NCBI RefSeq assembly: GCF_051622035.1
Contig: NC_135362.1
Coordinates: forward strand, 15,289,501 to 15,353,500
Direction: 5' to 3'
From: Arctopsyche grandis
Taxonomy: Eukaryota; Arthropoda; Insecta; Trichoptera; Hydropsychidae
Length of the DNA: 64,000 bases
The notes beneath the pieces were generated by a model. The model made no database searches. It saw only the letters and a program-made list of their open reading frames with translations, and was not told the origin of the DNA. Position 1 is the stretch's first letter, and the number at the start of each line of letters is the position of its first letter. Of this stretch, positions 24,780-36,900 are shown in pieces. The translations under genes and the position numbers were made by a program.

Positions 24780-24984
24780 TTTGACCTGGGTTCTTCTTTT
24801 TAAGTTTATTCTTTTGTATTTTTTTACAATTGTTTGTTTTTTATTTTATTTTCCTCCAATTTTTTTGTAATTTTTGCTTTCTATTTTTATTTCTATTTTG
24901 GTTTTATGATTTTTTTAAAATCTTATTTGTATTCTCGAACCCCTTGGGTCCATCGACTATGCCACCTTTCCCAAGTATTCTTAG
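24780..24984 (+). repeat. LINE/SINE 3' fragment, left part, split by piggyBac-like MITE
   Basis: The reverse complement of about 24935-24984 matches 52942-52990 closely (GAATACTTGGGAA, then GATGGACCCAAGGGG). The other half continues after the MITE as a TAAATAAATAAATA tail at 25541-25557. The same family, with a (TTTA)n end followed by A-rich sequence, also seems to occur at about 35968-36200. No coding part remains. Confidence 0.5.
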
Positions 24985-25538
24985 CCCTTTGAGTGCTGAC
25001 GTCTTTTCTGTTGAAAGCCCACCACGCTAAAAATTTTGCCAACATTTCCACCTATAATTATTTATAAATTCAATAGAAAGCAGGTATTAAAATTGTAGGT
25101 GATCCAAACAAACCCTAGATAACTACCGCCGAGGATTTCGAGTTTTGTAAAGATGTGTTTAGATTCTCTAATATATCTTGCAACAATATAAAATAAACAA
25201 AAGAAGTCTATTAATGAATGTATTTTTCCAAAACTAGTTTCATCTTCTTCATTGTTGTTAAAATGTAATGCTCACAATCTAAATGCCAAGCCACAATCTT
25301 AAATACTAAGCAGTTAGGGATTTCCATCGGGAAATTCTGCTATGGTTATAAATTCAAAAATTTCGATATAAACCAGTCTTTCAATGTTCAATGCATTTTT
25401 TTTCAAAACTACCTGGAAAGGCTTAGCGGGTAGTATTCTTGTTTACTTGACATGCTCAAAATACACCGCATTTCGGCGTTTTTCAGGCCATGGACTTGTT
25501 GGCAAAACGCCGATCGGCATTGGTCAGCATTCAAAGGG
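24985..25538. mobile_element. piggyBac-like MITE at a TTAA site
   Basis: Starts CCCTTTGAGTGCTGAC and ends with the imperfect complement GTCAGCATTCAAAGGG. It is flanked by TTAG (24981-24984) on the left and TTAA (25539-25542) on the right. TTAA target duplication and CCC termini are piggyBac hallmarks. The related repeat at 52921-52990 shows the uninterrupted site with an intact TTAA at 52938-52941. There is no transposase in its 554 bp. Confidence 0.65.
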
Positions 25539-25712
25539 TTAAATAAATAAATAAATAATAAAAATGTAATCTAGTGTAGTTCGTAACTATTACCGAGTTC
25601 TATATTTTTAAGCTTTCCCCAAAAACTTTATGAGTTGTTATCCCCAAAATACATAGGAACAATAAAAATAAACAATCTTTCGTCTTATGCTCATTTTTTT
25701 TTTCATTTTCAG

Positions 25713-27313
25713 ATGTACTGGTCAGCTTGTTTAATTCTTTGTGTGCTGAGCACTTGCAGCGGTGGTCTGCTACGTGTGCCGAAGGTCTATAATGCCATTA
25801 TCAATTCAAGTGACAATTTGACCCCAAGCAGGGCGTTTCCACTGATACAACCAGTAGTGCACGAAACTGCTCTCGGATATCCACTATCTCCTGTGCTGCC
25901 ATTCTATCACCCAGAACTAAAGGTATTAAATTGATTCATCTACCGCTTTACTTTTTCAATATTGCATTAAAAGCGTCCATGAGTTACTTATTATTAAAAA
26001 TTGATATTCTGTGTACATATAATACTTTATAAAGCGAATAAATAGGTCGAGAGAAATAAGCTTTTGCAAGTTCACTTGTGCCTACAGACAAATGTGCATT
26101 GCGTTGCATTTTTAGCTTTATTTACTATCGAGAACTATTTCAAGCGCGTACATTGTACGTTGAGCTCTGGTCTCAACCCAAACTGGTTTTCGTTCTCAAA
26201 ACACGGTCCATATTTGTTTGTTATCTCTCTGTTCGATCATAGTCTTGTGATAACTGGCGACAAAGCCCCTCCTCGGTGAAGACAAGAACATGATATAGCC
26301 AAGACGAAGGACGAGGTGGAACCAGAGCACCGACAACATGCCATCATGATCTCACGACATGATATATGGATCGAGCTCTCTTGGCAAACCTTCAAACGAC
26401 GTAGCCTTGTACATATAATAAACTTAGTTTGTACATACGACTTACGTACTTACATATTATAGCACTTCATAGTCCTTGTTAACAAAGCTGGCGTTAATAT
26501 TATACTGAAAATGTTTATTTTAAACTTTTGAAACGAAGAATGAAACTGTTCTTTAACAATTTGAAACGAATAAAAATCTTATTTGTGTGAAATACATACA
26601 TATGCACATATATATGTATATATTCATAAAACTTAACCTTTTTTCAGCAACAACAGCAATTTCAACAAGTGGATGTAAGTGGACCAGAACAGGCAAGAGA
26701 GCAACCCACATTCGAAATCAAAAGCCCTCCACCGGAACAGGAAAAGACTGAAGGACCAAAGCAAGAACAATCATCCAAAAATCAATCGCAAAACCCACCC
26801 AAAGAAAACATTCCGCTGAAATTGAACGAATTCGGACTTCCACCAAGTCTTGTTCCAATTCAAAACTATAATACCCAATACTCACTACCCAAACTAGCGT
26901 ACCCTTACGATCCGTACCATAATTACAATCCCTATTTTTCCGACCCTTACAATGGCATCATATTGCCCTATAACAATCCGTATAATCCTTACTTTCCATC
27001 ACCGTTTGCACAAAATCCTTTCAATCCTTATTCCATAATCCACGCTCCCTTCTATAGCATACCGCCGACTCAGCAGACTCAACAACCTCAACAGCCGTGG
27101 CCTAACCAGGAATGGCCACAGAGACAACCTGCTAAGCCAGAATCATCGGAAAAGACGCCTCCTGCTAAGAAACCAGAACCGCCCAACTACCCACCTCCTG
27201 ATCTGAACGTGAAGAACAACAGTAACAAGAACTCTGACATACCGGACGTGCCGCCTCCACCTCTACCAGTAGGTGGATTGAAGTACGACAATAGCAAAAA
27301 GCCTACAAGCTAA
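25713..27313 (+). CDS. Secreted Pro/Tyr/Asn-rich protein, unknown function
   Basis: Two coding exons, 25713-25922 and 26648-27313, joined in phase 0, giving 291 residues. The ATG directly follows an acceptor (TTTTCAG), so an untranslated exon probably lies upstream. The first ~18 residues are a clear signal peptide (MYWSACLILCVLSTCSGG). Then come a short conserved-looking segment, a Gln/Glu/Pro-rich stretch, and a central block of NPY/DPY repeats (YNPYFSDPYNG, NPYNPYFPSPF). A QQPQQPWPNQEWPQ segment and a Pro/Asn-rich end follow. Low-complexity Pro/Tyr/Asn secreted proteins in insects include cuticle, eggshell and silk-associated proteins, but no diagnostic domain is present, so no role is assigned. 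AATAAA at 27827-27832 is a distant candidate signal. Confidence 0.8.
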
Positions 27314-28659
27314 AAACTACCCACTTCCAAAGCATACTACGCATATATAAGAACTGATGAACACGTGTATGTCGATTTGAAATATTTTTTTCAAATCGAA
27401 GTATTAATTCTCAAAAAAAATGTATTACTATTTATTATAAAATATTGAAGCGAATATAGATCTCTTCTTTGTTTTTTTTTCTTTATTTATTTTTCTCTCG
27501 TATTTGAGTTACCTATCCATTTCGTATGTCAATTTGGAACCACTTTTCAAAGTTGACAAGGACACGATAAAAAATCGGTCCAACATTGACAACTCCAAAA
27601 TAATTACTTTGCAATTAAAGCTTATTCCGTCTTATTAATGACTTAAGATAAAATCTTAATGGCACGCTTTGTATTAGATAGGAATCTATATATTGTAACG
27701 TTACACTCCAAGCTCAGTTTCAGAATTAAAATTCATTAATTGTAGTCATAAAATTTTTCTTAAAAAAAAAAAATTATCTCTATATGTATTGAACATATAA
27801 TGTGTATACATTTTTTTGTATCACATAATAAATGGAAAACCGTTTATTTTTTCTATTATAGACATCTATCGAAAAGTTTCCATACTAAAATTGGCATTAA
27901 AAATAATATAACTTAAACTTTCAATAAATGACATTGACTAATTTTTGTCACAATATTTTCAATTTTGATTATTTAAGTCTAAGCATATCAAGCTGTTGAT
28001 GAATTTTCTTATTCAGTTTTGAAACATTACTTCTATTACATTCATTTACTACCCCCTATAAAATAAACACAAAATGAATGACTCACTGTACAATATTGTT
28101 GCACATCAATAATTTAAAACTAACTATGGTAATAGGTAAATAAGTAAAAATAGTGAAACTAATAAAAATTAGAAGTTTTATTTTTTTACATATTATTGAT
28201 ATAAATTAAAATATTGGGTCGTCTGATTATGTATTCAAATACATATTAGCGTAGTATTTTAATGACATTTAAATTTATTAATAATAAAAATCACAAGTAA
28301 CTTGCCACTACTATAATATTATTATGCATATATGTAAGCAATAATGCACCTGGTAAATATGTATGTACATATGTATGCAAATATATTAAAAATAACATTT
28401 TTTCTGTTTTTTAGATTAGTTATTCGTCTATAGGAACAATATTTGTCGCTTTCCAAGACAAAATGACGGATCTTCATATGACTGCACATGTAGAAATGTA
28501 CATTCATACATAATCAATTCACATTTAACTACATATATACATACATTCAAAATAATATGACCATTTTTAATATTGAAATTAAAAACATGAAAACAAATGA
28601 AGGTCATTAATCTTGCAAGAAATTTTATTAGAAAAAAAATGTTCGTTTCAACAATAGTT
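27314..28659. other. Intergenic AT-rich stretch
   Basis: Lies between the 3' ends of the convergent Pro-rich and MBF2 genes. Only UTR-like AT-rich sequence, a possible polyadenylation signal at 27827-27832 and a TATG run at about 28360-28380 are seen. Confidence 0.5.
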
Positions 28660-29303
28660 TCAATGATAAAAACCATATAATCTAACGGAAAAATCGAAGC
28701 CTTTTCCATATCCTGGGGAGACTGCCACTTCCACAAAACTTGAACCGATTCCTCCTCGAAGTATTTTAGGATCTTCAGTACTGTTGCTTCTATCGCTGAT
28801 TTCAACGCACGTTATATTTGCTCTATCGCTATGCCTTATCTAAAATACGTATAAATAGAATACGAAATTAAAATTTAAAAAACTTTAATTTCAAAATACA
28901 AAAATACTAACTTCCATTGCAGCAACGACCTGCGACTTATTATCGTTTTCCAAGATGAAATTCTCCGTATAAATCAATGGTTTGCGACTACTACTATTAC
29001 AGTCGCCTTGAAACAGTCCGTCTTCAGTTATCGTATAATTTGCTGTGTTCACCGGTAGTTCTAATTCAAATATTATGCTATAAAGATTTTATTTTAAACA
29101 TTGTAGTCACGAAAATATTTTATAATGTAGTACTAACTGTTTATATCTAAAATTGGTTCATCTGTTTCCACGTTGTTCACTTCTTGATCCAATTTTGTCG
29201 TATTACCATTTTGTATGACAAACATTGAGCTCAGTGCCGGTTTTCCAAGAACAAAGTTGACCATTGAAAAACACAAGAAAACAATCGACACTTTTAAATA
29301 CAT
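28660..29303 (-). CDS. MBF2-family secreted protein
   Basis: Complete gene with three exons in minus order, 29303-29134, 29077-28912, 28839-28660; frames join (phases 2 and 0) to give 171 residues. Residues 1-20 form a signal peptide (MYLKVSIVFLCFSMVNFVLG). A polar linker follows, then a domain matching the arthropod MBF2 family: LRGGIGSSFVEVAVSPGYGK, then FDFSVRLYGFYH at the C-terminus, the usual GG-(I/V)-G..FV....S..G.G....V.IYG pattern. Two cysteines (GDC, ITC) flank the middle. Family knowledge: Bombyx MBF2 was described as a transcriptional co-activator, yet most members carry signal peptides and are multi-copy secreted proteins, so an extracellular role is likelier here. AATAAA lies just downstream (complement at 28624-28629). 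Confidence 0.85.
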
Positions 29304-29503
29304 ATCGAACGTACAAACTCAATCGGATGCTGCTCAGAAATGATTAAAATGTAGTTTAATGTTGTTAAGTGCGTAATGAACCGCGACGAGATAATTTTTT
29401 TTTCAAACAAACTCATATTTGATTGATATTTTACATATACTACGTCCACACAAATAAGTTTGTATGTATCAAAACAATTATTTTTTATTGCAATCAGAAT
29501 AAC

Positions 29504-29707
29504 ATGGATTTTTTAATGAGCAGTGAAAATTATGAAGATATTACTGTGGAATACTGCCAAAGCGATATAATTTTAAAAATAAATTCAAAATTTTACACAA
29601 CTCGATTAATTTTAGACAAACTTATGATAAAAATCAATAAAAGCTTAGAAGCAAGAAACATCAAACAAATTACACCAAATATTATACATACACACACAAA
29701 TGTATGA
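29504..29707 (+). CDS. Possible small ORF, 67 codons, unknown
   Basis: Begins MDFLMSSENYEDITVEY at an ATG closely following an acceptor-like TTGCAATCAG, about 200 bp from the divergent MBF2 start. The first ~55 residues have balanced composition (SDIILKINSKFYTTRLIL, MIKINKSLEAR). The end runs into a CACACA repeat and looks accidental, so a downstream exon may replace it. No family recognised. Chance openness cannot be excluded. Confidence 0.3.
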   Translation: MDFLMSSENYEDITVEYCQSDIILKINSKFYTTRLILDKLMIKINKSLEARNIKQITPNIIHTHTNV

Positions 29708-29829
29708 ACATGAAATAAATAAATTATGATAAAGCTGAAGTGATAATTTACATATACATATGTACATAAGTACATATGTATGTAGGTACATATACAATAC
29801 GTCACTCCGACAAAGCCCGCCGAGGACAA

Positions 29830-30257
29830 AAGTAAATTCCTACGTTTTATACTTCATAAAAAATTAAAACGATCGGATAAGAACCCAAACTTTGTCACAC
29901 GACAAAATCGTTTCTGAACTAAGAAAAGTTTAGTAAAACTTAAAAACATACTTATAATTAGATATTAGAGTTTTTGGTTTTATTTGGTAACATTTTAAAT
30001 GGTTACTTTTATGTTTATCAAATGTAGGAAAAGTTTTTATTTTAATTCACATCAATAAGCTGTCTCATTTTATATAGAGTTGAATTTTGCTTAAAAAAAA
30101 TTTTTATTTTGTCAAAATATTTCGTCTTTCAATTCTACAAAGAAAATTAAGGAATTCCGACAACTGTGTCGAAATCGGATCTTAATACGCCTTTAGTTAC
30201 GTACCTTCAAAATCATATCAGCTTTTAGATTGTTGGAGAATTACAATTTTAAAAAGA
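29830..30257. other. Intergenic stretch
   Basis: No gene or element recognised, apart from CATA/TATG repeats just before it (29750-29790). Confidence 0.4.
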
Positions 30258-30265
30258 CATGAGGA

Positions 30266-30955
30266 GAGTGGCGTAAATACTATGTAGCGGGGGTAAGCAA
30301 TGGTTACGGGCAATAAATCGTCAATATATTTTAAATTAAGACACGTTTTGGTTTTAAACTATTTCGGTTTTCTTGAACCTAGGAAAATTATTAATATGCC
30401 GGAAACAGATATTCCAGACCATTGTTTGAATCCCAGAAAAAAATATTCAAGATCTTTCTGAAACAATGACCATAAGGCAAATTTCAAAATTTCTTATTAC
30501 CAAGTACAGTTGTTCGGAGAGTGAGTTTTCAGAAGTATATACCGCATTCAATGCTATTTTTTACTCTTCCGGTAACTGTGGCTAGCGTAGAAAGAACATT
30601 CAATAAATAATTAAAGATTAAAAATGATTAAAGATTACAAAAGAAATTCGATCCGTCAAACCAGACTCAATGAACAGTCTTTGCTTACAATTGAGCTCAA
30701 AGAAGCAGCCAAAATGGACCTCAAACAACTAATTCATGATTTTGCAAACAGTAAGATTCGAAAGAAGAAATTTTAAAATATACATGTGAGTTAAATTAAG
30801 AAAATTATATTATGTACCTACATATTTACAATAATTATATTCATATTAATACTACATTGCGAAACCAAAAATTTGGTACTTCGATTTAAAAATTTCAGAG
30901 GGGGCTCCGTGATGATTTTTTACTTACAGGCACAAAATTTCTAGTTACGCCACTG
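30266..30955 (+). mobile_element. hAT-superfamily element, internally deleted
   Basis: Left end GAGTGGCGTAAATAC (first base changed from the usual C) and right end CTAGTTACGCCACTG are inverted copies. Flanks catgagga (30258-30265) and catgaggc (30956-30963) are an 8-bp duplication matching at 7 of 8. Inside, plus-strand fragments match the end of a hAT transposase: VYTAFNAI, then LPVTVASVERTFNK at about 30565-30607, the hATC motif, with later frames broken. At 690 bp it is a dead internal-deletion copy of a family different from the element at 5550. Confidence 0.8.
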
Positions 30956-30963
30956 CATGAGGC

Positions 30964-33939
30964 ATATGAAAGTCTACATATTTAGTTACATATACACCAA
31001 GAAGGTAAACCCAGAGAAATGTTATATTAATAGAAGTGGCTTTAGGCGTCATATTGTTGTTAAGTGACGATTGTCCACAGACAATCCTAAATAATTTTAG
31101 CATCAGTCGTATTTGATGCTTGGTGCTCAATGTCCGATAAAAACTTCTCTTTTTTTATATTACTCGCAAGATGGGCAAGCTTCGGTAAAAAATGCACAAT
31201 GCATTAAAAAACACACAATAGATAACATGGGATACATTTTTATAAGCAAATTTATCCGATTGTATTCCGTGCGTTGTAGCGTATTTATAGAGACGTACCG
31301 CATAATATTGACAACTATTATTTATTCCTAAGAACCCTTCTTTTATTATTACATTTCTCTGGGTAAACCCCAATGCGCCATCCTGGCCAATTACAAACAA
31401 TGCAGCATTTTCAATATATAAGTCGCTGAATTACGAGACACTGAAAAATTCGAAATTAACGAGACATCTATAAATTTTAAACTTTATATAAATTTCATTT
31501 TACATAAATCAAACTCAAATAGTGGTGACATAGTGGGTAGGATGAGTTTTTAGCCAATTTAATGAAGGAACCGTTTTAACAATGAAATCAGAAAAATTGG
31601 CAAACTCTGATGGGAAACGATCGACTTGGAGTCACAAATATCCAAGTCTGACCAGCAGCATTAAAGATTATACTTAGAATAAATAATTTTCAAATTTCAA
31701 TCGAGGTCAATTCACGGGATCAAATCCGGCGACCTCTCGGTGCTAGGCAAAATCCCAACCACCAAGCCATGCTGCTGGCTAAAGGAAAAGCGGGCACTTA
31801 CTATCCAAATTAATTGTTTTCTAAATTTTAAATACATATCATACTTAACAAAATTGCACTTAAATATTTTATTGACAAGAGGTATTTTCGACAATCTCGA
31901 GTTTCCCGGCAGTTCTTACATAAAATATATTCTTAAATTTTATGTTGTTAATTTAAACTAAAATAAAAATAAAATTACGTAAATTAATGCTTAGTGTATC
32001 TTTCAATATAAAAAAGATCAAATTTGCTACCATAATTGAGAAAAAAAACAAAAGAAGCAAATCATTCCCCCCCGTTTATGTATTTCGGTTGGTCACACTG
32101 ATTTTATCTACACCTACACAACACGCGATTCAATCCAACATTGTATGCACATTAGTTGAATTAGCATACTACTATAGACAAAAATAATAAGAAAAAAAAG
32201 AAGCAACATTTATAATATTGAAAACGTATCGAATTACCATATTCATCGAATTCACCCCGCGTTGAGTACAATCTAACGTGAATACATTCCGGATACACGT
32301 ATAATTTTTCAAACCTAAGCAAACAAGTCATCTTACACGGTCAAACGAGAAGGCGAATACGCAACGGCCGAAACTTATACGACGTCAAAATCCACCCCAA
32401 AATTATTCTATGCATATGTACATATGTATACGAATATCGAGCATACACACATTTGAACGATCAGCTGTTTGGCTCACGAACACGCGCCAACGCTCGCGAG
32501 CTCAGTACAGCGGCGAGTGTCGCCTCGAACGCGTGTCTCGTTCGCTGTTTTCTTTTCATGTATTTTGACATTTTCTCTGAAATAATCAAAATTGCAAATC
32601 GCATCAAGTCTTCGGTGGATGAGATTCGGTTTTGAATTCCAATTTGGTGGGTGTGCCAGCTTTCATTTTTGACAGCCGAAGAAGGGCTGCTCTGTCACCG
32701 GCTTTTTTGTTTACACGCGCAAACACGAGGGTGAAAATTTAACACATGCCGTCCGCGCACAATCGAAGAGTGTGCATTTTCTCGATTGTTTCGTCGACTT
32801 TCACCTCACGCGACGTAAAAATGCTAAAAATTTGACCATGAATCTTGGCAGAATGTGTTTTCTTAATTTTGTTTTAAATTTTTGCAAATGAGTATTGTAT
32901 TTCGTTTGCATGAAATATATGTTGAGCTAAATTTTGTACTGAAAGTTTTCGTGTTTGGATTTTTGATTGGATGGGCTCTGAAGCCCATCCAATCTTATGC
33001 TCTTATGGCGGACGGAAATATTAATTTGTTTTTATGTCGTGGTCTCTTTTTTATTATTGAAATATGTATATTTACATATACAATCATCGATTCGTTTTTG
33101 TGCATAACTTTTATAAATTAGAATAGAAAAAAATAATTGATTATCTTACGTAGTAATTCAATTTATTATTTATTTAATTATTCAATAAGCTTTTATACCA
33201 TTATTTTATTAAAATTAATAAATTTCAAATCATCGACCATGTCTAGATTATTTTTTATTTATTGAAAGTCGTTACAAATTTTTAATCATAAACTTGTTAC
33301 TTTCATTTGTTTTATTCTGATGTTTTTTCTGTGAGTATATAACGTGTCTGCTAATATAATGATTAAAATTTCAATTCCTGAAATTGAATATAAATGAATT
33401 CCTTAAATATTTATACAAATCAAACAAATCAAAAGTGTGTATGTATATATTCTTTAAATTACTATTAGAAATTATGCACCTGTTGATTTGCTATAAATAC
33501 TGCGATTGCTAAAATCTAACATTTGTCGAATAAAAAATAAAAGTCTATCTAAAAGTAGTTTAAACATAGATTGCTGGCCTTTGTTTGATATTCATAAGAA
33601 TACATTGTACCTTATATAATATATGTATGTATGTAAATATGATAGAAGACTTATGAGACTTTTGCCCTTTCGTCTGAATCCTATCCTCGCAAGGGCATCA
33701 CTTTAATTGGGGCGTAGCCCCCGTTATCCAATCAATAATCTCACCTTTAAAGTTTTTGAAATCTTCAACCTTTGGTATATGTATGTATGTACGTACATAT
33801 TTGCATGTGTAAATTTACTAGTCGGATAATTTGATATATTGCATAACTTGGGCCAAACTACATTGTTCATACCGAATTTTATGAGAACAGATTTGTAATA
33901 TATAATTTAAATGAATTAATAATTTGTTCTAATCAACAG
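30964..33939. other. Upstream region of the carboxypeptidase gene
   Basis: Contains a SINE (31508-31780) and AT-rich DNA. A locally GC-rich, CpG-containing patch at about 32440-32830 could be the promoter and untranslated first exon of the plus-strand carboxypeptidase gene, since coding exon 1 follows an acceptor at 33939. A donor-like GGTGGGTGT at about 32646 would fit. I see no TATA or Inr I would defend. Confidence 0.35.
31508..31780 (-). mobile_element. tRNA-derived SINE
   Basis: Minus-strand copy of the family at 21391. Head with TGGCTTGGTGGTTGGG (box A-like) and GGATTTGATCCCG (box B-like), then the shared body around CAAGTCGATCGTTTCCC and the end near CCACTATTTGAG. The head is more diverged than in the 21391 copy. 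Confidence 0.7.
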
Positions 33940-33949
33940 GAGTATAATA

Positions 33950-36900
33950 ATGAGTGAGGAGGCGACCGCGGAGTCTCTGCTGGAGAGACTTCGCCCTCTA
34001 TCTCACAGACCTGCTGCTGAAAACATCACACTTATTCGTTCTCTGACTACGAAGTTACACGCTAGACTCACCGGCCAAGGTAAATAAACACGACAATCCA
34101 TCAATCTATCTTGAACATAAAACGTATAAAAAACCGTACAAAAATCAATTTGGCATCGTCATTATCGTCTGTGGGCCGTGTTTGATCGTGTCTTATGAAT
34201 AATTATGTACATATTTTCATCTCTCAATATTTGGGTCATCAACATCCTGTGTGCACAGCCCTGATCTGAAATAACAACGCAGAATGCAAAGTGAGAGGAT
34301 AATAACTAGATACATAAAGGCTACGGATGAAATTTTGAAATCATGCCTCGTGATGCGACTAAAAATTGGTACTCATGGTTAACCGATCTCATACTATCTA
34401 CAGGGCCTCTAATAGGAATTCCGGGCCCTGGAAAAATAATCCCTTATTTTTAATATACGAAAAATCTATCAGAACCATTAGAAAAATACTTATATGTTAA
34501 ATGCTATGACAGGTACGATTTCACATGGACACAAAGAATGCGCGGATCGAAAAATGATAAACATTTAGCATTAAAGAAATATATGTATTTGTATGTAGAA
34601 TAATATAAAATATCAGTATCGATCAGTCGAACGTCCAAACAAGGAGCCTCTCAAGTAGTCCGAGCCCTGGAACTTTAGCCCCAGCTTCCCTCCCCTCTCT
34701 TGTTGGCCCTGACATCTATGCAAAAGTCACACTTAAAAGTCACACCTGCCATCATCTGTAGGGACATCGCATGACATTGACTATTCTTACTGACATGTAC
34801 ATAGTATCGTAGTTCAAATCTTTCTCATACGACATTCGTAAGAGTTTTTAGATCATATATGTATGTATGTGGGATTGGTATGAATGAGAATATTTTAAGT
34901 TGGCAGGCTTTGCGCGTCACTCGCTGGTCGAGTCCGAAGCGAAGACATTAAATGAGTTGCGTAAAGACTTTGACTTTGAATATCCTCCCGCACACATTCA
35001 TGGATCCCATATTTATGAAACTCGGCTAGATCGAACTGAGCTTGTAGAGGCAAATCACAATTATTACCAAATTTAGCCGACTGAAGTTGAACGTGACGGT
35101 TTGGCCGTGAGTGCATACTCCACTTGAGATTTATGAAGCTTTATATACATACATACATATGTATCAGTGGCGTGTCGTGAAAATTTTTCTGTTTTGTCGC
35201 ACAGACTCATTCACATGTGCGCGAGCAGGATTTAAGGGGACTTAGTATGACGTCCCCTAAGTAAGGCTGTGCGATAAAAACGGGGAGATTTCCACGGCAC
35301 GCCACTGGTATGTATGTACATAAATATGTATGTATTTGGAGGGATATCAATAGCTAACGCCTACACCAGACAGTAGGATAAAAGATAATAGTAAATATCA
35401 ATAGCACTTAAAACCTTTTAGTCCCACCTCGATGAACTCGTTACTCGAACTGCTGTCCAACTTTTTCCATGTCGCCTGACTTTATAATATACATATAATA
35501 TATCATTCAGCCACCCGAGCATGTTTGAATACGATGATGGGGCTTGGTAGACATGCGATTCGGGCGACTGCACGATCGGAAAACACTTTTGGAATAAATT
35601 TTCCGCGTAAGTTACCATTTACACGTTCGATATATACATACGTCTGTACACGTATGTACAAAGTAGAACACCGGTGTTATCGGCGAAATGTATGGATGGT
35701 TCGCGTGACTAACCACTTCTTTATCGGCCACTTACTTATCGGTGGGTAAGGAAAACGGACGAAGAAGACGAATGGTTCCACTTGTACCGGTCATGTGAAT
35801 ATTTTATGAATAAGTATGAATATTTTTCATCTTTGATACACGTCTATTTGAAACGAATTCGTATATTTTCGACGATAATGATGTATGCAAGCATAGAGTT
35901 CTACGAACACTTTGAAATTTGTCTTTGATCTTGGTTTGAGTAAGATTTGGCATTTAGTTATTAATATCTTATTTATTTAAAAGTTTTGGATCATTGTGGC
36001 ATTACAGGAAGCGCCACAATGGCCTAGGTAATAAAACAAGAGAGGGAGAAAACAAAAAATAAATAGATAGAACAAAAAGCAAAAGCAAAAAATAAGATAA
36101 AAAAAAATTACAGAAAAGAAAAGAAAAAAAAACAACATTTAAACACAATCATAAAAAAACAGTAAAGTAATGAAATAGCAGATGAATGAAAATTTAAATG
36201 AGTAATAAAATACAAAGATAATTTGATAAGTAGTAAAAATACAAAGATGGGAATGTCCGGCACCTGCAGCCTATTCCGATAAATAAGAACAAGCTACAAA
36301 TACAAAACATTAAAATTGCACTCATACATCACATTCAAATTATAATATACCTAGTAGATCTTCCACTTCTTTTAATAAAATTCCCATTGGCACTCACATT
36401 TTATTATTCCTTTTCTTGGTCATTAATCTAAGTATTACATAATATAACATATCCCCACTGTTCGAAGCTTTTTATTTTATTTGGTTGCTATAATTTATTT
36501 TTAGAATCTTTTTTGGTATCAATGTTATGCTATCTACTTTTAGATAGGGGTGGGTTGGGGATCCAAGTGAAAGGCCAAAGTCGGTCACAGCATTTATTTT
36601 ATGACTCAGGAAGTTCACACGAAACGGCCGCTCACTCCAGAATATCCAGTCCACCGTGTCCACCTTCTTTTAAAGGCAGGTAGCCGAGTATTCAGACATG
36701 CAGTAGTCCGAGCAGCCCCATAATTCTCCATGAACGTTATTTCCCACAAACTGGGAATTCACTACAAACCACCCCTTAAAACTCCACTTTACATTGGTCC
36801 CGGATTCCTACGTCACAATACGTTGTATAGTATAATATTGTACAGTACGTTTGTTTTTGTTTTTAAAAAATAAATAAATAATATTATATGACTAACTATC

